A stretch of DNA of 64,000 nucleotides from Perlucidibaca aquatica (GCF_001676655.1 NZ_LZDB01000002.1:310001-374000); one strand, 5' to 3'. Shown: positions 8,469 through 18,448, counted from the stretch's first letter. Notes: generated by a model from the letters alone, not told the origin. A program made the numbers and translations.

Positions 8469-9889
8469 TGCAGCTCCGTCGGGAGCGCAGGCAGCTCTTG
8501 AGCTCCGGGGAGGTTAATATGGAAACAGGTTTTCCCTTCGCCGGATGAAACGGTGATCTCTCCTTTGTGAGTCCTGATGATGGAACGGGTAATGGCCAAG
8601 CCAAGCCCGGCTCCTTCTTCACTGCGCTGCCGGGAAGCATCAGCCCGATAGAAGCGATCAAAAACGCGCTCCAGTTGCTCGGGTGCAATGACATCTCCGG
8701 TGTTTTCCACGATCATCCTCGTGGCGGGTGGATCAGAGACCAGCCTGACATTCACGGCGGTGTTTGGCTGACTGTGGCGAACGGCATTAGACACCAGATT
8801 GCTGATGGCCCGTCTCAGCATCAGGGGATCGCCCATCACCGCGGCATCTCCTTGCAGCTTGAGTGAGACAGATTTTTCAGCGGCGAGCGCATCATAAAAA
8901 TCAAACACGGCTTTCACTTCCTGCCTTAAGTCCACGGGCACCCGATGCGGAATCATCAAACCGTTATCCGCCTTGGCTAAAAACAGCATGTCGGCAATCA
9001 TGCGCGCCAGCCGCTCGAATTCCTCCAGATTGGAATACATCACTTCACGGTATTCATCCGCTGTCCGTGGCTTTGCCAGCGACACTTGAGTTTGTGTCAT
9101 GAGGTTGTTGATAGGCGTGCGTAATTCGTGGGCCAAATCTGAGGAGAATTCAGAGAGACGGGTTAACGAGTCACCAAGGCGATCCAGCATTTCGTTAAAG
9201 GCACGTGCCAGTGGCTGCAATTCAACCGCGACATTGTCCGCCGGTAGCCGTTCCTGAAGTCGTTGTGCTGAAATCCCTTCGGCCACCCGAGCCATTTTCT
9301 GCACCGGGCGCAAACCGCGGCGCGTTGCTAGCCATCCGAGGCTGGCCATTAGAAACAAACCACCAGCCCCGATCAGCAACAACTCACGCTCAAACACCGC
9401 CAGAAATTCCGCATGATGACGGGTATCAACGGCGATGCTTACCACCCAATTTTGGTCGGGTTCATCGGTGGCGATGTTTACGCCCACCGCCCGATAAGCC
9501 ACGCCATCTTCTGACCAGGTCAGCAAAGGCAATAACGTTTTTGATACCAAGGGCCGCGCTTCCTGCAAAACGCTGTCAGGAATAGTGGCGTGCCCTGCTG
9601 CAAACAGGGTTTCACCCGAAGCCTCGCGAACGAGTACAGACAGGTCGTGATGCCCGATCAGGGCATCGCCCATCTGCCGGCGAATGCGTGCGCCATCGCC
9701 TGGCGTTGTCAGTAAAATATGCCGAACCAACTCCAGCTTGCCCTCCAGAGTGGTGCGATCTTGTTCGCTGAAGTGATGATTCACCGAAGCGCGGATAACA
9801 AAGCCCATCACCACAAACACAACGGCTGCCAGTAGCGTAAACAGCAAGCTGGTGCGTACCGTGATGGATTTACGAGAGAGCTGAATCAT
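8465..9889 (-). CDS. copS: Copper-responsive sensor histidine kinase (CusS/CopS type)
   Basis: 474 residues with the heavy-metal sensor-kinase layout: TM1 at about 13-33, a periplasmic domain (34-165), TM2 at about 168-189, HAMP (190-243), an HisKA dimerisation domain with the phosphoacceptor His254 in [11 protein letters not shown], and an HATPase_c domain with a clear G box (GAGLGLAI). The periplasmic part has several His residues that may bind Cu(I). It overlaps copR by about 20 bp. The target is presumably CopR, and the adjacent divergent efflux operon is the likely regulon. Confidence 0.92.
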   Translation of the reverse strand: MIQLSRKSITVRTSLLFTLLAAVVFVVMGFVIRASVNHHFSEQDRTTLEGKLELVRHILLTTPGDGARIRRQMGDALIGHHDLSVLVREASGETLFAAGHATIPDSVLQEARPLVSKTLLPLLTWSEDGVAYRAVGVNIATDEPDQNWVVSIAVDTRHHAEFLAVFERELLLIGAGGLFLMASLGWLATRRGLRPVQKMARVAEGISAQRLQERLPADNVAVELQPLARAFNEMLDRLGDSLTRLSEFSSDLAHELRTPINNLMTQTQVSLAKPRTADEYREVMYSNLEEFERLARMIADMLFLAKADNGLMIPHRVPVDLRQEVKAVFDFYDALAAEKSVSLKLQGDAAVMGDPLMLRRAISNLVSNAVRHSQPNTAVNVRLVSDPPATRMIVENTGDVIAPEQLERVFDRFYRADASRQRSEEGAGLGLAITRSIIRTHKGEITVSSGEGKTCFHINLPGAQELPALPTELH

Positions 9890-10562
9890 CGGTCGGTGCT
9901 TCCAGAACGTAGCCCATACCGCGCACGGTGTTGATCAATTTGGCATCGACGTTGGTATCAACCTTGGTGCGCAACCTTTTGATGGCGACTTCCACCACAT
10001 TGGTGTCACTGTCGAAATTCATGTCCCAGACCTGCGAAGCGATGAGCGAACGCGGCAACACTTCGCCCTGGCGACGCATCAGTAATTCCAGCAGTGCAAA
10101 TTCCTTGGCGGTGAGATCAATGCGCCGGCCACCCCGAAGAGCACGACGTCGCAGGACATCCAGCTCCAGATCCGCTACCTGCAGGAGTTCGGGCTCACGA
10201 CTGCGCCCACGCCGTAACAAGGTACGCACCCGGGCCAGCAGTTCGGCAAAAGCAAAAGGCTTGACCAGATAATCATCGGCGCCGAGCTCCAGCCCTTTGA
10301 CCCGGTCTTCTACCTGATCACGAGCCGTCAGAAACAACACCGGCATGGATTTGCCGGCACGGCGGATAGCGGCCAGCACCTGCCAGCCGCTGATCTCGGG
10401 CAACATCACGTCCAGGATGACCAGATCGTAATCCTCGGACAGGGCATGATGATGCCCGGCCAGTCCATCCTTTACCCAGTCGGTGGTGTAGCCCGCCTCG
10501 GTGAGCCCTTGCTTCAGGTACTCCCCGGTTTTGGTTTCGTCTTCCACCAACAAAATTCTCAA
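9870..10562 (-). CDS. copR: Copper-responsive OmpR-family response regulator (CusR/CopR type)
   Basis: OmpR/PhoB-type regulator: receiver domain with phosphoacceptor Asp51 in VILDVMLP, and a C-terminal winged helix (about 125-225). I place the start at the TTG at 10562, giving MRILLVEDE as in the family, with GAGG eight bases before it. An in-frame TTG at 10580 would add six residues. It is divergent from the efflux operon at 10715, with an inverted repeat between them (10628-10654), so it probably activates both directions when copper is high. Confidence 0.92.
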   Translation of the reverse strand: MRILLVEDETKTGEYLKQGLTEAGYTTDWVKDGLAGHHHALSEDYDLVILDVMLPEISGWQVLAAIRRAGKSMPVLFLTARDQVEDRVKGLELGADDYLVKPFAFAELLARVRTLLRRGRSREPELLQVADLELDVLRRRALRGGRRIDLTAKEFALLELLMRRQGEVLPRSLIASQVWDMNFDSDTNVVEVAIKRLRTKVDTNVDAKLINTVRGMGYVLEAPTDDSALS

Positions 10563-10627
10563 GGCCTGTGCCTCACGCAATAGTGACTAAGGGCAACCAT
10601 ACCGACTTTTTCAAAGATTAAGCAAAG

Positions 10628-10654
10628 CTGACAGGAATGTAATTTTCGCGTCAG
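10628..10654. promoter_or_regulatory. CopR/CusR-type operator (cop box)
   Basis: CTGAC at 10628-10632 and GTCAG at 10650-10654 form an inverted repeat around an AT-rich centre (AATGTAATTTT). It lies in the intergenic space between copR and the divergent copper operon. Layout and sequence resemble the cop/cus boxes bound by phosphorylated CopR or CusR. Confidence 0.65.
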
Positions 10655-10714
10655 GCTGGTGTACTTCGCGTCGCCGCATGATTGACCCATCGGAAATCCC
10701 CAATGGAGTCCTCC

Positions 10715-11023
10715 ATGCGTTTCCTGCTTGTACCCATCCTCTTATTGATCCCCGTCACTGTCCTTGCGGCAGAGCCTGTATCACCCCCGACTCCTACTGT
10801 TTACGTCAGCCCGTTTAATGGCTATCAGGGCTGGACAGAACCTGCTGTGCGTGACTGGCAGGAGACCCATGCTCTTGTTGCGGATGAGCCGACCGGCCAT
10901 GCGGGCCACTCTATGGGCTCCATGGGTTCTCCTGCGACCTCTAATGGCGACGTTAAAGAGGAAGCCCCCAAATCGCCGGCTGAGTCGCACGACATGCCCG
11001 TCATGAAGCACGGGGGTCACTGA
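10715..11023 (+). CDS. Small exported Met/His-rich copper-resistance protein
   Basis: A 102-residue protein from ATG 10715, which has GGAG six bases before it; ATG 10703 and TTG 10682 are alternatives. MRFLLVPILLLIPVTVLA is a signal peptide. The mature part has a conserved-looking motif (NGYQGWTEPAVRDW) and a C-terminal half rich in His and Met (HAGHSMGSMG, then HDMPVMKHGGH). Similar small proteins precede outer-membrane efflux genes in other copper operons. Periplasmic copper binding is likely. It overlaps the next gene by one base. Confidence 0.75.
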   Translation: MRFLLVPILLLIPVTVLAAEPVSPPTPTVYVSPFNGYQGWTEPAVRDWQETHALVADEPTGHAGHSMGSMGSPATSNGDVKEEAPKSPAESHDMPVMKHGGH

Positions 11024-12399
11024 TGAAGAGGCCCCGTCATCATATTACCCGGGTCGTCGCTGTTGCCCTTCTGGCCAGCGCTCTTGGTTCCTGTGCCAGC
11101 CTTTCCCGTGATGGCAGTGAGGGCGAGGTTCGCGCCAATGCCAGCCGGATTCTGGGCCAGCCGCTGGACGACCCCAGCCGCCTCTCACCAGAGAGCCGGC
11201 TTCAGTACCAGCAGGTTCTGCTGGCCGAGCCCCTCAACGTAAACGAAGCGGTGGCGCTTGCGCTTAATAACAATCCTGGTCTGCAGCGAACCTTCGCTGA
11301 GTTGCGCATGACCGAGGCCGAAGTGATCGCCGCCACGCGCCTGCGCAATCCCGGCATTTCACTGGCTCGTCTCACGCAGGGCGGTGATCGCGAAATTGAT
11401 CGAGCCATCAGCTTTGATTTGATCGGCCTGCTGACCTTGCCAGTGCGTGGCCGAATCGAAAAGCAGCGTTTTGAGAGTGCCAAGCTTGATGCGACCCGAT
11501 CCATTCTCATGCTGGCACGTGATACGCGGCGGGCCTATTTCGCCGCCGTGGCAGGAACGCAACGCGCCCGTTATGCCGCTGACGTGCAAACCGCTGCCGA
11601 AGCCGGCCGCGAGCTGGCCCGGGGCTTGGCGCAGGCGGGCAATATCAGCCGCCTCGATGCCGCCAGAGAACAGGCGTTTTATGCCGAAGCGACAGCACAA
11701 CGGGCACGCGCCGACGCCGAAGCCCTCACCAATCGCGAACAACTGATACGCCTTTTAGGGCTGCCCGATGCTGCTGCGCTCAAACTACCCGACCTGCTGC
11801 CTGAGCTCCCCGGCGCTGCGCGCGAACTGGGCAATGTGGAGCAGCAGGCCATGGATCAGCGCGTGGATGTGCAAATCGCCAAGCGCAGTGCCGAAAACAC
11901 GGCTCATGCACTCAAGCTCAGCAAGATCACGCGCTTCGTTAACGTGCTGGACGTGGGCTATCAGTACAACACTTTCAGTACGCAGCCCAAGGAAACGGGA
12001 TTTGAAGTCAGCCTTGAGCTGCCGCTCTTCGACTTCGGCACTACTCGTGTTGCACAAGCTGAAGCTATTTACCGCCGCTCGCTTGCCGATGTGGCCGAGA
12101 CCGCCATCAATGCCCGCAGTGAAGCGCGTGAATCCTATGCGCGTTACCGCACAACCTACGACTTAGCCAAACATTATCGCGATGAGGTTGTGCCTTTGCA
12201 GAAGCAGATCTCGGATGAACTGCTGCTGCGCTACAACGGTATGCTGATCAGCACCTTCGAGCTGCTCGCCCAGTCACGGGAGCAGATTGCCAGCACCGAT
12301 GCCTATCTCTCTGCGCTGCAGGATTTCTGGGCAGCGGAAGCGGACCTTGCCAGTGTGCTGCAAGGTTTAAACAGCAATACAAACACCCCCCCTAATTAA
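11023..12399 (+). CDS. TolC-family outer-membrane efflux lipoprotein (CusC/CzcC/CopB-like)
   Basis: 458 residues. The signal peptide ends in a lipobox, LGSC, making Cys24 the lipidated residue. Two repeated outer-membrane-efflux (OEP) halves follow, with long coiled-coil stretches (about 140-240 and 350-430). It would form the outer-membrane exit duct of a metal efflux system. No RND pump or membrane-fusion protein gene is present in this block, so it must pair with components encoded elsewhere or act alone. Confidence 0.85.
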   Translation: MKRPRHHITRVVAVALLASALGSCASLSRDGSEGEVRANASRILGQPLDDPSRLSPESRLQYQQVLLAEPLNVNEAVALALNNNPGLQRTFAELRMTEAEVIAATRLRNPGISLARLTQGGDREIDRAISFDLIGLLTLPVRGRIEKQRFESAKLDATRSILMLARDTRRAYFAAVAGTQRARYAADVQTAAEAGRELARGLAQAGNISRLDAAREQAFYAEATAQRARADAEALTNREQLIRLLGLPDAAALKLPDLLPELPGAARELGNVEQQAMDQRVDVQIAKRSAENTAHALKLSKITRFVNVLDVGYQYNTFSTQPKETGFEVSLELPLFDFGTTRVAQAEAIYRRSLADVAETAINARSEARESYARYRTTYDLAKHYRDEVVPLQKQISDELLLRYNGMLISTFELLAQSREQIASTDAYLSALQDFWAAEADLASVLQGLNSNTNTPPN

Positions 12400-12452
12400 A
12401 AACAGCATGAGCACCGGCAACGCTGCCGCCGGCCACTGAGCGAGAACGTACT

Positions 12453-13826
12453 ATGACCAATCGACGTGATTTTCTCCGGAGTGCTGGCGCCGCCATTCTG
12501 AGTGCCGGCGTGGTATCGCGTGTACAAGCGGCTGGCATTCCGGAAGCCAAGATTCAATACAAACCCGGCACCGAAGGTCCGCTCGCTCCGCAAGGCGGGC
12601 CGGCCTACAACCCGGTGGTGACGCTGAACGGGTGGACACTTCCGTATCGCATGAAAAATGGGGTGAAGGAATTCCACCTCGTGGCCGAGCCGGTGGTGCG
12701 TGAATTTGCGCCCGGCATGGTTGCGCATATGTGGGGCTACAACGGGCAGAGCCCCGGCCCCACCATCGAATGCGTCGAGGGTGATCGCATCCGAATTTTT
12801 GTCACCAACAAATTACCCGAGCACACCACGATTCACTGGCACGGCGTGTTGTTGCCTTCCGGCATGGATGGAGTGGGCGGCTTGTCGCAGCCCCAGATCA
12901 AGCCGGGGCAAACTTTTGTCTACGAATACACGATGAAAAAATCCGGCACTTTCATGTACCACCCGCATGCCGACGAGATGGTGCAGATGGCCATGGGCAT
13001 GATGGGTTTTCTCGTGGTGCATCCGAAAAATCCGAATTTCATGCGTGTTGATCGCGATTATGTTTTTCTGCTCAGCGCTTATGACATTGATCCGGGCAGT
13101 TACACGCCGCGCACCTCGGAGATGACAGATTTTAATTTGTGGACGTTCAACAGCCGAGTTTTTCCGGGCATCGATACCATGGTTGCGCGCACGGGTGAAA
13201 AGGTGCGCATCCGGGTCGGCAACCTCACCATGACCAATCACCCCATCCACTTGCACGGTCACGATTTTGAAGTGACCTGCACGGATGGTGGCTGGGTGCC
13301 AAAAACTGCCCGCTGGCCAGAAGTCACCACCGATGTTGCCGTGGGACAAATGCGCGCGGTGGAGTTCACTGCGACTGCGGGCGACTGGGCTCTGCATTGC
13401 CATAAGTCGCATCACACCATGAATGCCATGGGGCATCAGATACCCAATTTAATTGGCGTGCCGCAAAAAGATATCGCCGCCAAGGTGCGCAAATTGGTGC
13501 CGGATTACATGGCCATGGGCGACAAGGGTATGGCAGACATGAGCGAGATGGGCGAGGCGATGCCGCTGCCGGATAACACCTTGCCCATGATGACAGGCCA
13601 AGGCCCCTTCGGCCCCATTGAAATGGGCGGCATGTTCACTCTGCTCAAGGTCCGCGATAAGCAGAAACGTGGTGATTACAGCGATCCAGGTTGGTATGAG
13701 CATCCCCCGCGTACCGTGGCTTGGCTCTATGGCAGCGAGGAGCCCGAGGCGGTAAAAGCCGCGCCGGCACCTTCCAGTGGTCATGACCTCAAGATCCGCA
13801 AACCCACTGGCCACGGAGCGCATTGA
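12453..13826 (+). CDS. Multicopper oxidase (CopA/PcoA-like), Tat-exported
   Basis: 457 residues. A twin-arginine signal (RRDFLR at 4-9) precedes two cupredoxin regions. All copper ligands are visible: HWHG (128-131), HPH (170-172), HPIHLHGH (263-270) and HCHKSHHTMNAM (315-326), where Cys316, His321 and Met326 would hold the type 1 copper. A Met-rich tail (MAMGDKGMADMSEMGEAM, near 344-361) resembles Cu(I)-binding loops. It probably oxidises periplasmic Cu(I) to Cu(II). It is shorter than PcoA/CopA (about 600 residues). Confidence 0.9.
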   Translation: MTNRRDFLRSAGAAILSAGVVSRVQAAGIPEAKIQYKPGTEGPLAPQGGPAYNPVVTLNGWTLPYRMKNGVKEFHLVAEPVVREFAPGMVAHMWGYNGQSPGPTIECVEGDRIRIFVTNKLPEHTTIHWHGVLLPSGMDGVGGLSQPQIKPGQTFVYEYTMKKSGTFMYHPHADEMVQMAMGMMGFLVVHPKNPNFMRVDRDYVFLLSAYDIDPGSYTPRTSEMTDFNLWTFNSRVFPGIDTMVARTGEKVRIRVGNLTMTNHPIHLHGHDFEVTCTDGGWVPKTARWPEVTTDVAVGQMRAVEFTATAGDWALHCHKSHHTMNAMGHQIPNLIGVPQKDIAAKVRKLVPDYMAMGDKGMADMSEMGEAMPLPDNTLPMMTGQGPFGPIEMGGMFTLLKVRDKQKRGDYSDPGWYEHPPRTVAWLYGSEEPEAVKAAPAPSSGHDLKIRKPTGHGAH

Positions 13827-13887
13827 TGTTTCGGCCGACGCTTGGTGCTCTATGTCCCACGCCCACGCCTCTTATTAGGAGAGCGAC

Positions 13888-14003
13888 ATGACTGCAAATA
13901 CCCGATAGCTCCTGCCGGTGGCCCACGATTCAGAAAGTACGCCATTTTTATCTTTGTTGAGGTGGCCGTGTTGCTGCTTGGCGGCCTCGGTTTCTTCTAC
14001 TAA
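13888..14003 (+). pseudogene. Frameshifted small membrane protein of the copper operon
   Basis: ATG 13888 has a strong ribosome-binding site (AGGAG at 13877-13881), but the frame stops after MTANTR. One base later, in another frame, the reading continues as IAPAGGPRFRKYAIFIFVEV and then VAVLLLGGLGFFY to a stop at 14001. Adding one C to the run ACCCG at 13899 would restore a 38-residue single-pass membrane protein. A His-rich string (DEDGHHDHAH) follows in yet another frame at 14014-14046. Either the gene has decayed or the assembly has lost a base. Confidence 0.5.
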
Positions 14004-14103
14004 GGACATTGGTGATGAGGATGGACACCACGATCATGCTCACTGAGATCCACAGACCAGTTAATACTTTTCATGCCCACGTCCGCGCTCAGGAGAACGA
14101 CAG

Positions 14104-14499
14104 ATGCAAACGATGAAAATCTGGCTATTGGCAGCAGCCCTGGCAGTGCCGATGACTTTGGCCAGCACCTCAGTCTGTGCCCGTGGCGATGGCGGAGACA
14201 TGCCGGGAATGGACACGTCGACTCACGATATGAAGTCAAAATCTGAAGGCGCCATGAAGGACATGCCGGCCGCTAATCGCTACACCCAGGGCGTTATCCG
14301 CAAGGTGGACATGGCGCAAGGCAAGCTCACCATCAAGCACGGCGAGATCAAGAATCTGGGCATGCCGGGCATGACCATGCTGTTCCGGGTGAAAGACCCC
14401 GCCATGTTGAAAATGGTCAAGGCTAATGATGCTGTTTTGTTTACGGTGGAAAAACATGGCGGTGCCCTTGTCATTACCGAGCTGAAAATGGCGCCTTGA
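14104..14499 (+). CDS. CusF-like periplasmic Cu(I)/Ag(I)-binding protein
   Basis: 131 residues: a signal peptide ending near Ala-Arg 26-27, a Met/His/Asp-rich linker (about 28-56), then the CusF OB-fold domain. The core GVIRKVDMAQGKLTIKHGEI and GMPGMTMLF give the His and two Met ligands. The Trp that caps copper in E. coli CusF (in NWPEMTM) is replaced by Met here (GMPGMTM). It would carry Cu(I) in the periplasm to an efflux complex. It starts after GGAG at good spacing and is followed by a terminator. Confidence 0.88.
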   Translation: MQTMKIWLLAAALAVPMTLASTSVCARGDGGDMPGMDTSTHDMKSKSEGAMKDMPAANRYTQGVIRKVDMAQGKLTIKHGEIKNLGMPGMTMLFRVKDPAMLKMVKANDAVLFTVEKHGGALVITELKMAP

Positions 14500-14522
14500 C
14501 GTTTTTGTGAGTTCCTGTGTTT

Positions 14523-14549
14523 GGGCGGGCTTGATGCCCGCCCTTTTTT
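14523..14549 (+). terminator. Rho-independent terminator of the copper efflux operon
   Basis: GGGCGGGC (14523-14530) and GCCCGCCC (14536-14543) form an eight-pair GC stem with a five-base loop, followed by six T. It lies 24 bp after the cusF-like stop. Confidence 0.9.
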
Positions 14550-14765
14550 GGAACTTAGTTTATGAATTCGCTGAAGGAAGCATGACGTTACCGCGCACAG
14601 AAGAGCTTGATATCCCATTGCGTGCAGAAGAGTCACACAAAAGAGTCGCACAAAAAAACGACAACTCTTTTGAATAATGCCGGGTGGCTTATGGCAGCAA
14701 CCATGATCACGGGTGAAAACGATTAAATAAATTCAGGGGTAGAGAAAATAATTTATCCCAGTGTA

Positions 14766-14796
14766 TTGACCTTCCCACTGTGGCAAGGCCGAACGT
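14766..14796 (+). promoter_or_regulatory. CueR-dependent promoter of copZ
   Basis: A -35 TTGACC (14766-14771) runs into CCTTCCCACTGTGGCAAGG, the CueR-type dyad. With the 19-bp spacer usual for MerR-family promoters, the -10 would be GAACGT at 14791. The same arrangement recurs before copA, and the cueR gene is present in the block. The bases 14550-14765 before it hold nothing I recognise. Confidence 0.8.
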
Positions 14797-14851
14797 ATGC
14801 AGTAGGTCATCAAGACCTGATCAGATGGTTAACGTATTCAAGGAGAACATC

Positions 14852-15052
14852 ATGCATATATTCAATGTCTCAGGTATTGGTTGCGGCAGTTGCGTGGGCA
14901 AAATCACCAAGGCCATTCAAGAGCTGGATGAGTCGGCCAAGGTCACGGTAGATCGCGCGCAAGGAAGAGTCGAGGTGGTGTCTGTCGAGAGCGAGGAAGA
15001 CATATGTCAGCGCATCACGGATATCGGCTTTCCGGCCGTACCCCGCAGGTAA
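14852..15052 (+). CDS. copZ: Copper chaperone CopZ (heavy-metal-associated domain)
   Basis: 66 residues, a single HMA ferredoxin-like domain. The metal site is Cys11-Gly-Ser-Cys14 in SGIGCGSCVGKI; the usual Met before the first Cys is absent (Gly-Ile-Gly instead). I chose ATG 14852 because AAGGAG lies seven bases before it; longer upstream starts are not supported. It would hand cytosolic Cu(I) to CopA and CueR. It has its own CueR promoter and its own terminator, so it is a separate unit from copA. Confidence 0.9.
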   Translation: MHIFNVSGIGCGSCVGKITKAIQELDESAKVTVDRAQGRVEVVSVESEEDICQRITDIGFPAVPRR

Positions 15053-15073
15053 CCAAGTGCAGATAATGAAAGT

Positions 15074-15100
15074 TAACGGTCGCCATGCGGCCGTTTTTTT
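15074..15100 (+). terminator. Rho-independent terminator after copZ
   Basis: AACGGTCGC and GCGGCCGTT form a stem around CAT (one mismatch pair), followed by a run of T to 15100. Confidence 0.85.
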
Positions 15101-15123
15101 ACAAAGTACTTTACAAGGATTGC

Positions 15124-15154
15124 TTGACCTTCCCCTTGTGGGAAGCCCGAAGCT
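15124..15154 (+). promoter_or_regulatory. CueR-dependent promoter of copA
   Basis: TTGACC (15124-15129), the dyad CCTTCCCCTTGTGGGAAG, and a 19-bp spacer to GAAGCT (15149) closely match the E. coli copA promoter recognised by CueR. Confidence 0.85.
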
Positions 15155-15187
15155 GAGTACCTGCCAATCAATGTGGAGTAACAAATC

Positions 15188-17596
15188 ATGACTTCTCAGC
15201 TCTCCAATTCCACGACTAGGTACTCCCTGGGAGTCGAAGGCATGACCTGCGCCTCCTGCGTAGTGCATGTCGAAAAAGCCTTGAGGCGCGTGCCAGGCGT
15301 CACTGACGTGTCTGTCAATCTGGCGACGGAGTCCGCCAGTATCAAAACAACAGGTGAGGCTCCTATATCCGCCGTCAAGAAAGCCGTTGAAGAGGCCGGC
15401 TATCATGTGGCTGAAACGCAAACGGATCTCGCCATCGAAGGAATGACCTGCGCGTCCTGCGTAGCGCGTGTCGAAAATGCCTTGGCGCAACTGCCCGGTG
15501 TTTTGGCTGTCTCCGTGAATCTGGCGACTGAAAAAGCGCGTGTCAGTTCGATTAGTGCCATTCCCATGCAGACGTTGATCAGTGCGGTTAATAAAGCCGG
15601 CTATATCGCGCATCCAGTGGAGGTGTTGCCGGCGAGTCTTGGCAAAAAAAAGAGGGTGACACGCGATCTGGTGATGCTTCTGATTGCGGTCGTGCTCACG
15701 TTGCCGCTGGTATTGCCCATGCTGGCGTCAGTGTTGGGGAAAGACTGGATGCTGCCTGCGTATCTGCAGTGGATCTTGGCAACACCGGTTCAGTTTGTGG
15801 TGGGCTGGAGGTTCTACCGGGCCGGTTGGAAAGCGCTCATGGCGGGCACCGGCAATATGGATCTGCTGGTCGCGGTCGGTACCAGTGCGGCCTATGGGCT
15901 GAGTGTGTACCAAGTACTTGCCGGACATTCTGCTCACGGTGCTCACCTCTATTTCGAAGCCTCTGCCGTGGTGATTACACTGGTGCTTTTGGGGAAATGG
16001 CTGGAGGCGAGAGCCAAACAACAAACCACGGAGGCCATCCGTGCCTTGCAGGCGCTTCGCCCGGATACCGCCCGAGTTCGCCGCAATGGTCAGGAGATTG
16101 AGGTTTCACTGGATGCGCTTCAATTGGGTGATCGGGTTGCTGTTCGTCCTGGAGAACGTATGCCGGCCGATGGCATCATTGAAGAAGGGAAAAGCCTGGT
16201 CGATGAATCCATGCTCACGGGTGAAAGTCATCCCGTGGCCAAGGAAGCGGGAGACAAAGTGGTGGCCGGCGCCATCAGTACGGACGGCCTTCTGGTGTTT
16301 CGGGTGGAGGCGATCGGGGCCGAGACCATGCTGTCGCGCATCATCAGGCTCGTCGAGGACGCTCAAGCCGCCAAGGCCCCCATTCAACGTCAGGTAGACA
16401 AGGTCAGCGCCGTCTTTGTGCCGGTAGTCATGATGATTGCCTTGGCAACTTTTGCAGCGTGGTGGTTTCTTACCGGCCAATTGGATCAGGCCATCATCAA
16501 TGCCGTAGCCGTGCTGGTCATTGCTTGCCCCTGTGCATTGGGGCTGGCCACACCGACCGCCATCATGGCGGGGACAGGAGTGGCGGCTCGCAGTGGCATT
16601 CTCATCAAAGACGCAGAGGCGCTTGAAATTACGCATGGCGTAAAAGTGGTGGCATTTGACAAGACCGGAACGTTGACCTTGGGCAAACCGGAGCTGGTGG
16701 CCGAAGAAGGAGTGAAGGGAAATACCCTATCCCTATTGTCCATTGCCGCCAGCCTGCAAGCAGGTAGTGATCATCCTCTGGCTTTTGCAGTCATCGAGGC
16801 AGCCAGGAAACGAGAAGTGATTGGGGAGCCGGTGATCGAGAGCCGGGCGTTACCGGGACGGGGAATATCCGGGCAGATGAATGGGGTTACTTATTTGCTC
16901 GGTAACCGGCAGCTCATGCAGGACCAAGAGCTTCAGCTGGGTCTGTTTAATGATCGTGCTGCTGCACTTGAAAACGAAGGCTGCACTATTTCATGGCTTG
17001 CACGAAAGAATGACAAAAGCGTGCTTGGGTTTATGGCCTTTAGAGACCAAGTTAAACCCGAGGCAGCAGAGGCCATAAGGCGTCTGCATGCTTTGGGCAT
17101 AGAGACGGTCATGATCACCGGAGATAACAAGGGAAGTGCAGCCGTTGTGGCTAAAGCGCTTGGTGTCGATCGCTATGTCGCCGAAGTTCTGCCGCAGGAA
17201 AAAGAAAAAGAGATCAGCCGATTAAAGCAAAAGGGATTGGTTGCCATGGTGGGCGATGGCATCAATGATGCGCCTGCACTGGCAGCGGCTGATGTAGGCA
17301 TTGCAATGAGTGATGGGACGGATGTGGCAATGCATACGGCCACGATCACGCTTATGCGTGGCGATCTGCTGCTAATTGCGGATGCTATCGATATTTCCCG
17401 TCAGACCTGGCGCAAGATTCAGCAGAATCTCTTTTGGGCATTTTCCTATAATTTGGTGGGGATTCCATTGGCTGCCTTTGGTCTTCTGAATCCCATGGTG
17501 GCGGGGGCGGCAATGGCCTTCTCCAGTGTCAGCGTCGTGACGAATGCCTTGCTGCTCAAGGCGTGGAAACCATTGAGTGAGGGGCACAAGCAATGA
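15188..17596 (+). CDS. copA: Cu(I)-exporting P1B-type ATPase CopA
   Basis: 802 residues. Two N-terminal HMA domains each have MTCASC (Cys21/Cys24 and Cys88/Cys91). Eight membrane helices follow, with the transport-site CPC at 447-449, the phosphorylated Asp491 in DKTGTLT, and the hinge motif [10 protein letters not shown]. It pumps Cu(I) from cytosol to periplasm using ATP. All motifs are intact. It is driven by a CueR promoter and overlaps cueR by four bases (ATGA), so activator and pump are cotranscribed. Confidence 0.96.
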   Translation: MTSQLSNSTTRYSLGVEGMTCASCVVHVEKALRRVPGVTDVSVNLATESASIKTTGEAPISAVKKAVEEAGYHVAETQTDLAIEGMTCASCVARVENALAQLPGVLAVSVNLATEKARVSSISAIPMQTLISAVNKAGYIAHPVEVLPASLGKKKRVTRDLVMLLIAVVLTLPLVLPMLASVLGKDWMLPAYLQWILATPVQFVVGWRFYRAGWKALMAGTGNMDLLVAVGTSAAYGLSVYQVLAGHSAHGAHLYFEASAVVITLVLLGKWLEARAKQQTTEAIRALQALRPDTARVRRNGQEIEVSLDALQLGDRVAVRPGERMPADGIIEEGKSLVDESMLTGESHPVAKEAGDKVVAGAISTDGLLVFRVEAIGAETMLSRIIRLVEDAQAAKAPIQRQVDKVSAVFVPVVMMIALATFAAWWFLTGQLDQAIINAVAVLVIACPCALGLATPTAIMAGTGVAARSGILIKDAEALEITHGVKVVAFDKTGTLTLGKPELVAEEGVKGNTLSLLSIAASLQAGSDHPLAFAVIEAARKREVIGEPVIESRALPGRGISGQMNGVTYLLGNRQLMQDQELQLGLFNDRAAALENEGCTISWLARKNDKSVLGFMAFRDQVKPEAAEAIRRLHALGIETVMITGDNKGSAAVVAKALGVDRYVAEVLPQEKEKEISRLKQKGLVAMVGDGINDAPALAAADVGIAMSDGTDVAMHTATITLMRGDLLLIADAIDISRQTWRKIQQNLFWAFSYNLVGIPLAAFGLLNPMVAGAAMAFSSVSVVTNALLLKAWKPLSEGHKQ

Positions 17597-17991
17597 ATAT
17601 TGGCGAAGCAGGTCGTTTGAGTAGCGTTTCTGCCAAAATGATCCGGCATTACGAGGAAATTGGCCTCATTGTCCCCACTGCGCGTACGGATGCGGGCTAC
17701 CGAACCTACCGTGAAAAAGACGTGCATGAGCTGCGCTTCATCAAGCGCGCAAGAAACCTCGGGTTTTCTCTGAATCAGATCCGTGTGCTGCTTTCGCTAT
17801 GGCAGGATCGCAGCCGCGCCAGTTCCGACGTCAAGAAAATAGCGAATGCGCATGTCGATGAACTCAATGTGCGCATTCTGGAGCTCACGGAAATGCGCGA
17901 TACGCTGATTAATCTGTCTGACGCCTGCCGCGGTGACCATCGTCCCGACTGTCCCATTATTAAGGGGCTGGAGACAGATGGGATTGGCTGA
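17593..17991 (+). CDS. cueR: MerR-family Cu(I) sensor CueR
   Basis: 132 residues. An N-terminal winged HTH ([11 protein letters not shown], about 16-26), a dimerisation helix, and the metal loop with Cys112 and Cys120 in [10 protein letters not shown], the same residue numbers as the Cu(I) ligands of E. coli CueR. It should bind the dyads before copZ and copA and activate them when Cu(I) is present. Its start overlaps the copA stop. Confidence 0.95.
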   Translation: MNIGEAGRLSSVSAKMIRHYEEIGLIVPTARTDAGYRTYREKDVHELRFIKRARNLGFSLNQIRVLLSLWQDRSRASSDVKKIANAHVDELNVRILELTEMRDTLINLSDACRGDHRPDCPIIKGLETDGIG

Positions 17992-18164
17992 ATCGTGTGT
18001 TTTGGCGTGCCTCGTTTCAACCACTATTTTTGAGCTCTGAAAAATTACCGTAATACGCTAGTTGGACTCCTATCGAGTAAGGAGCTGGCCAGCCATGGCC
18101 ATGCTCCCTAAAGACCTCGCCTATTGGGGGTTCTTGCCTTTTGGTCGAGTTCATCTCATGTCTC
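17992..18164. other. Intergenic, nothing recognised
   Basis: The 3' region of cueR. A plus frame crossing it (18062-18331) lies antisense to the catalase remnant and is not supported. I see no clear terminator hairpin. Confidence 0.4.
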
Positions 18165-18448
18165 ACTCAACTTATGTGGTCATAAATTACCTTGCGCAAT
18201 CGTTTTGTTACTGCGAGTGGCCTATGTGCAGGCAAGGCATACCACGGTGTAAAAGAAAGGTTTTCACAAAATTCGTTTTGAGCCGGAGTATCGAAAATCT
18301 GCTGGGGATACGAATCGTTGCCACCGGGTAAAAAGGGGCTTGCGATTCCTTCCACTCTGTCATGGAGTCTTCTACATCTATATTTTTTGATGTCCTTGGT
18401 TGCACCAGAAACTCCATGCAGGCATCGTTCTTTTTCAGAGTGATACTG
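18165..18448 (-). pseudogene. Catalase-family protein, 5'-truncated and frameshifted
   Basis: Two minus frames join into the C-terminal part of a heme catalase-family protein (SrpA-like). The first runs LKKNDACMEFLVQPRT through VEDSMTEW and APFYPVATIRIP. The second runs QQIFDTPAQNEFCENLSFTP through ALPAHRPL to a stop at 18165-18167. The junction near 18305 needs one extra C in a run of four. Homology starts exactly where the 29-base boundary repeat ends (18449), so the 5' part was probably lost by recombination there. Confidence 0.65.

Noticed and set aside
18062-18331. 89-codon plus frame after cueR
   Set aside because: Antisense to the catalase remnant, with no start signal.
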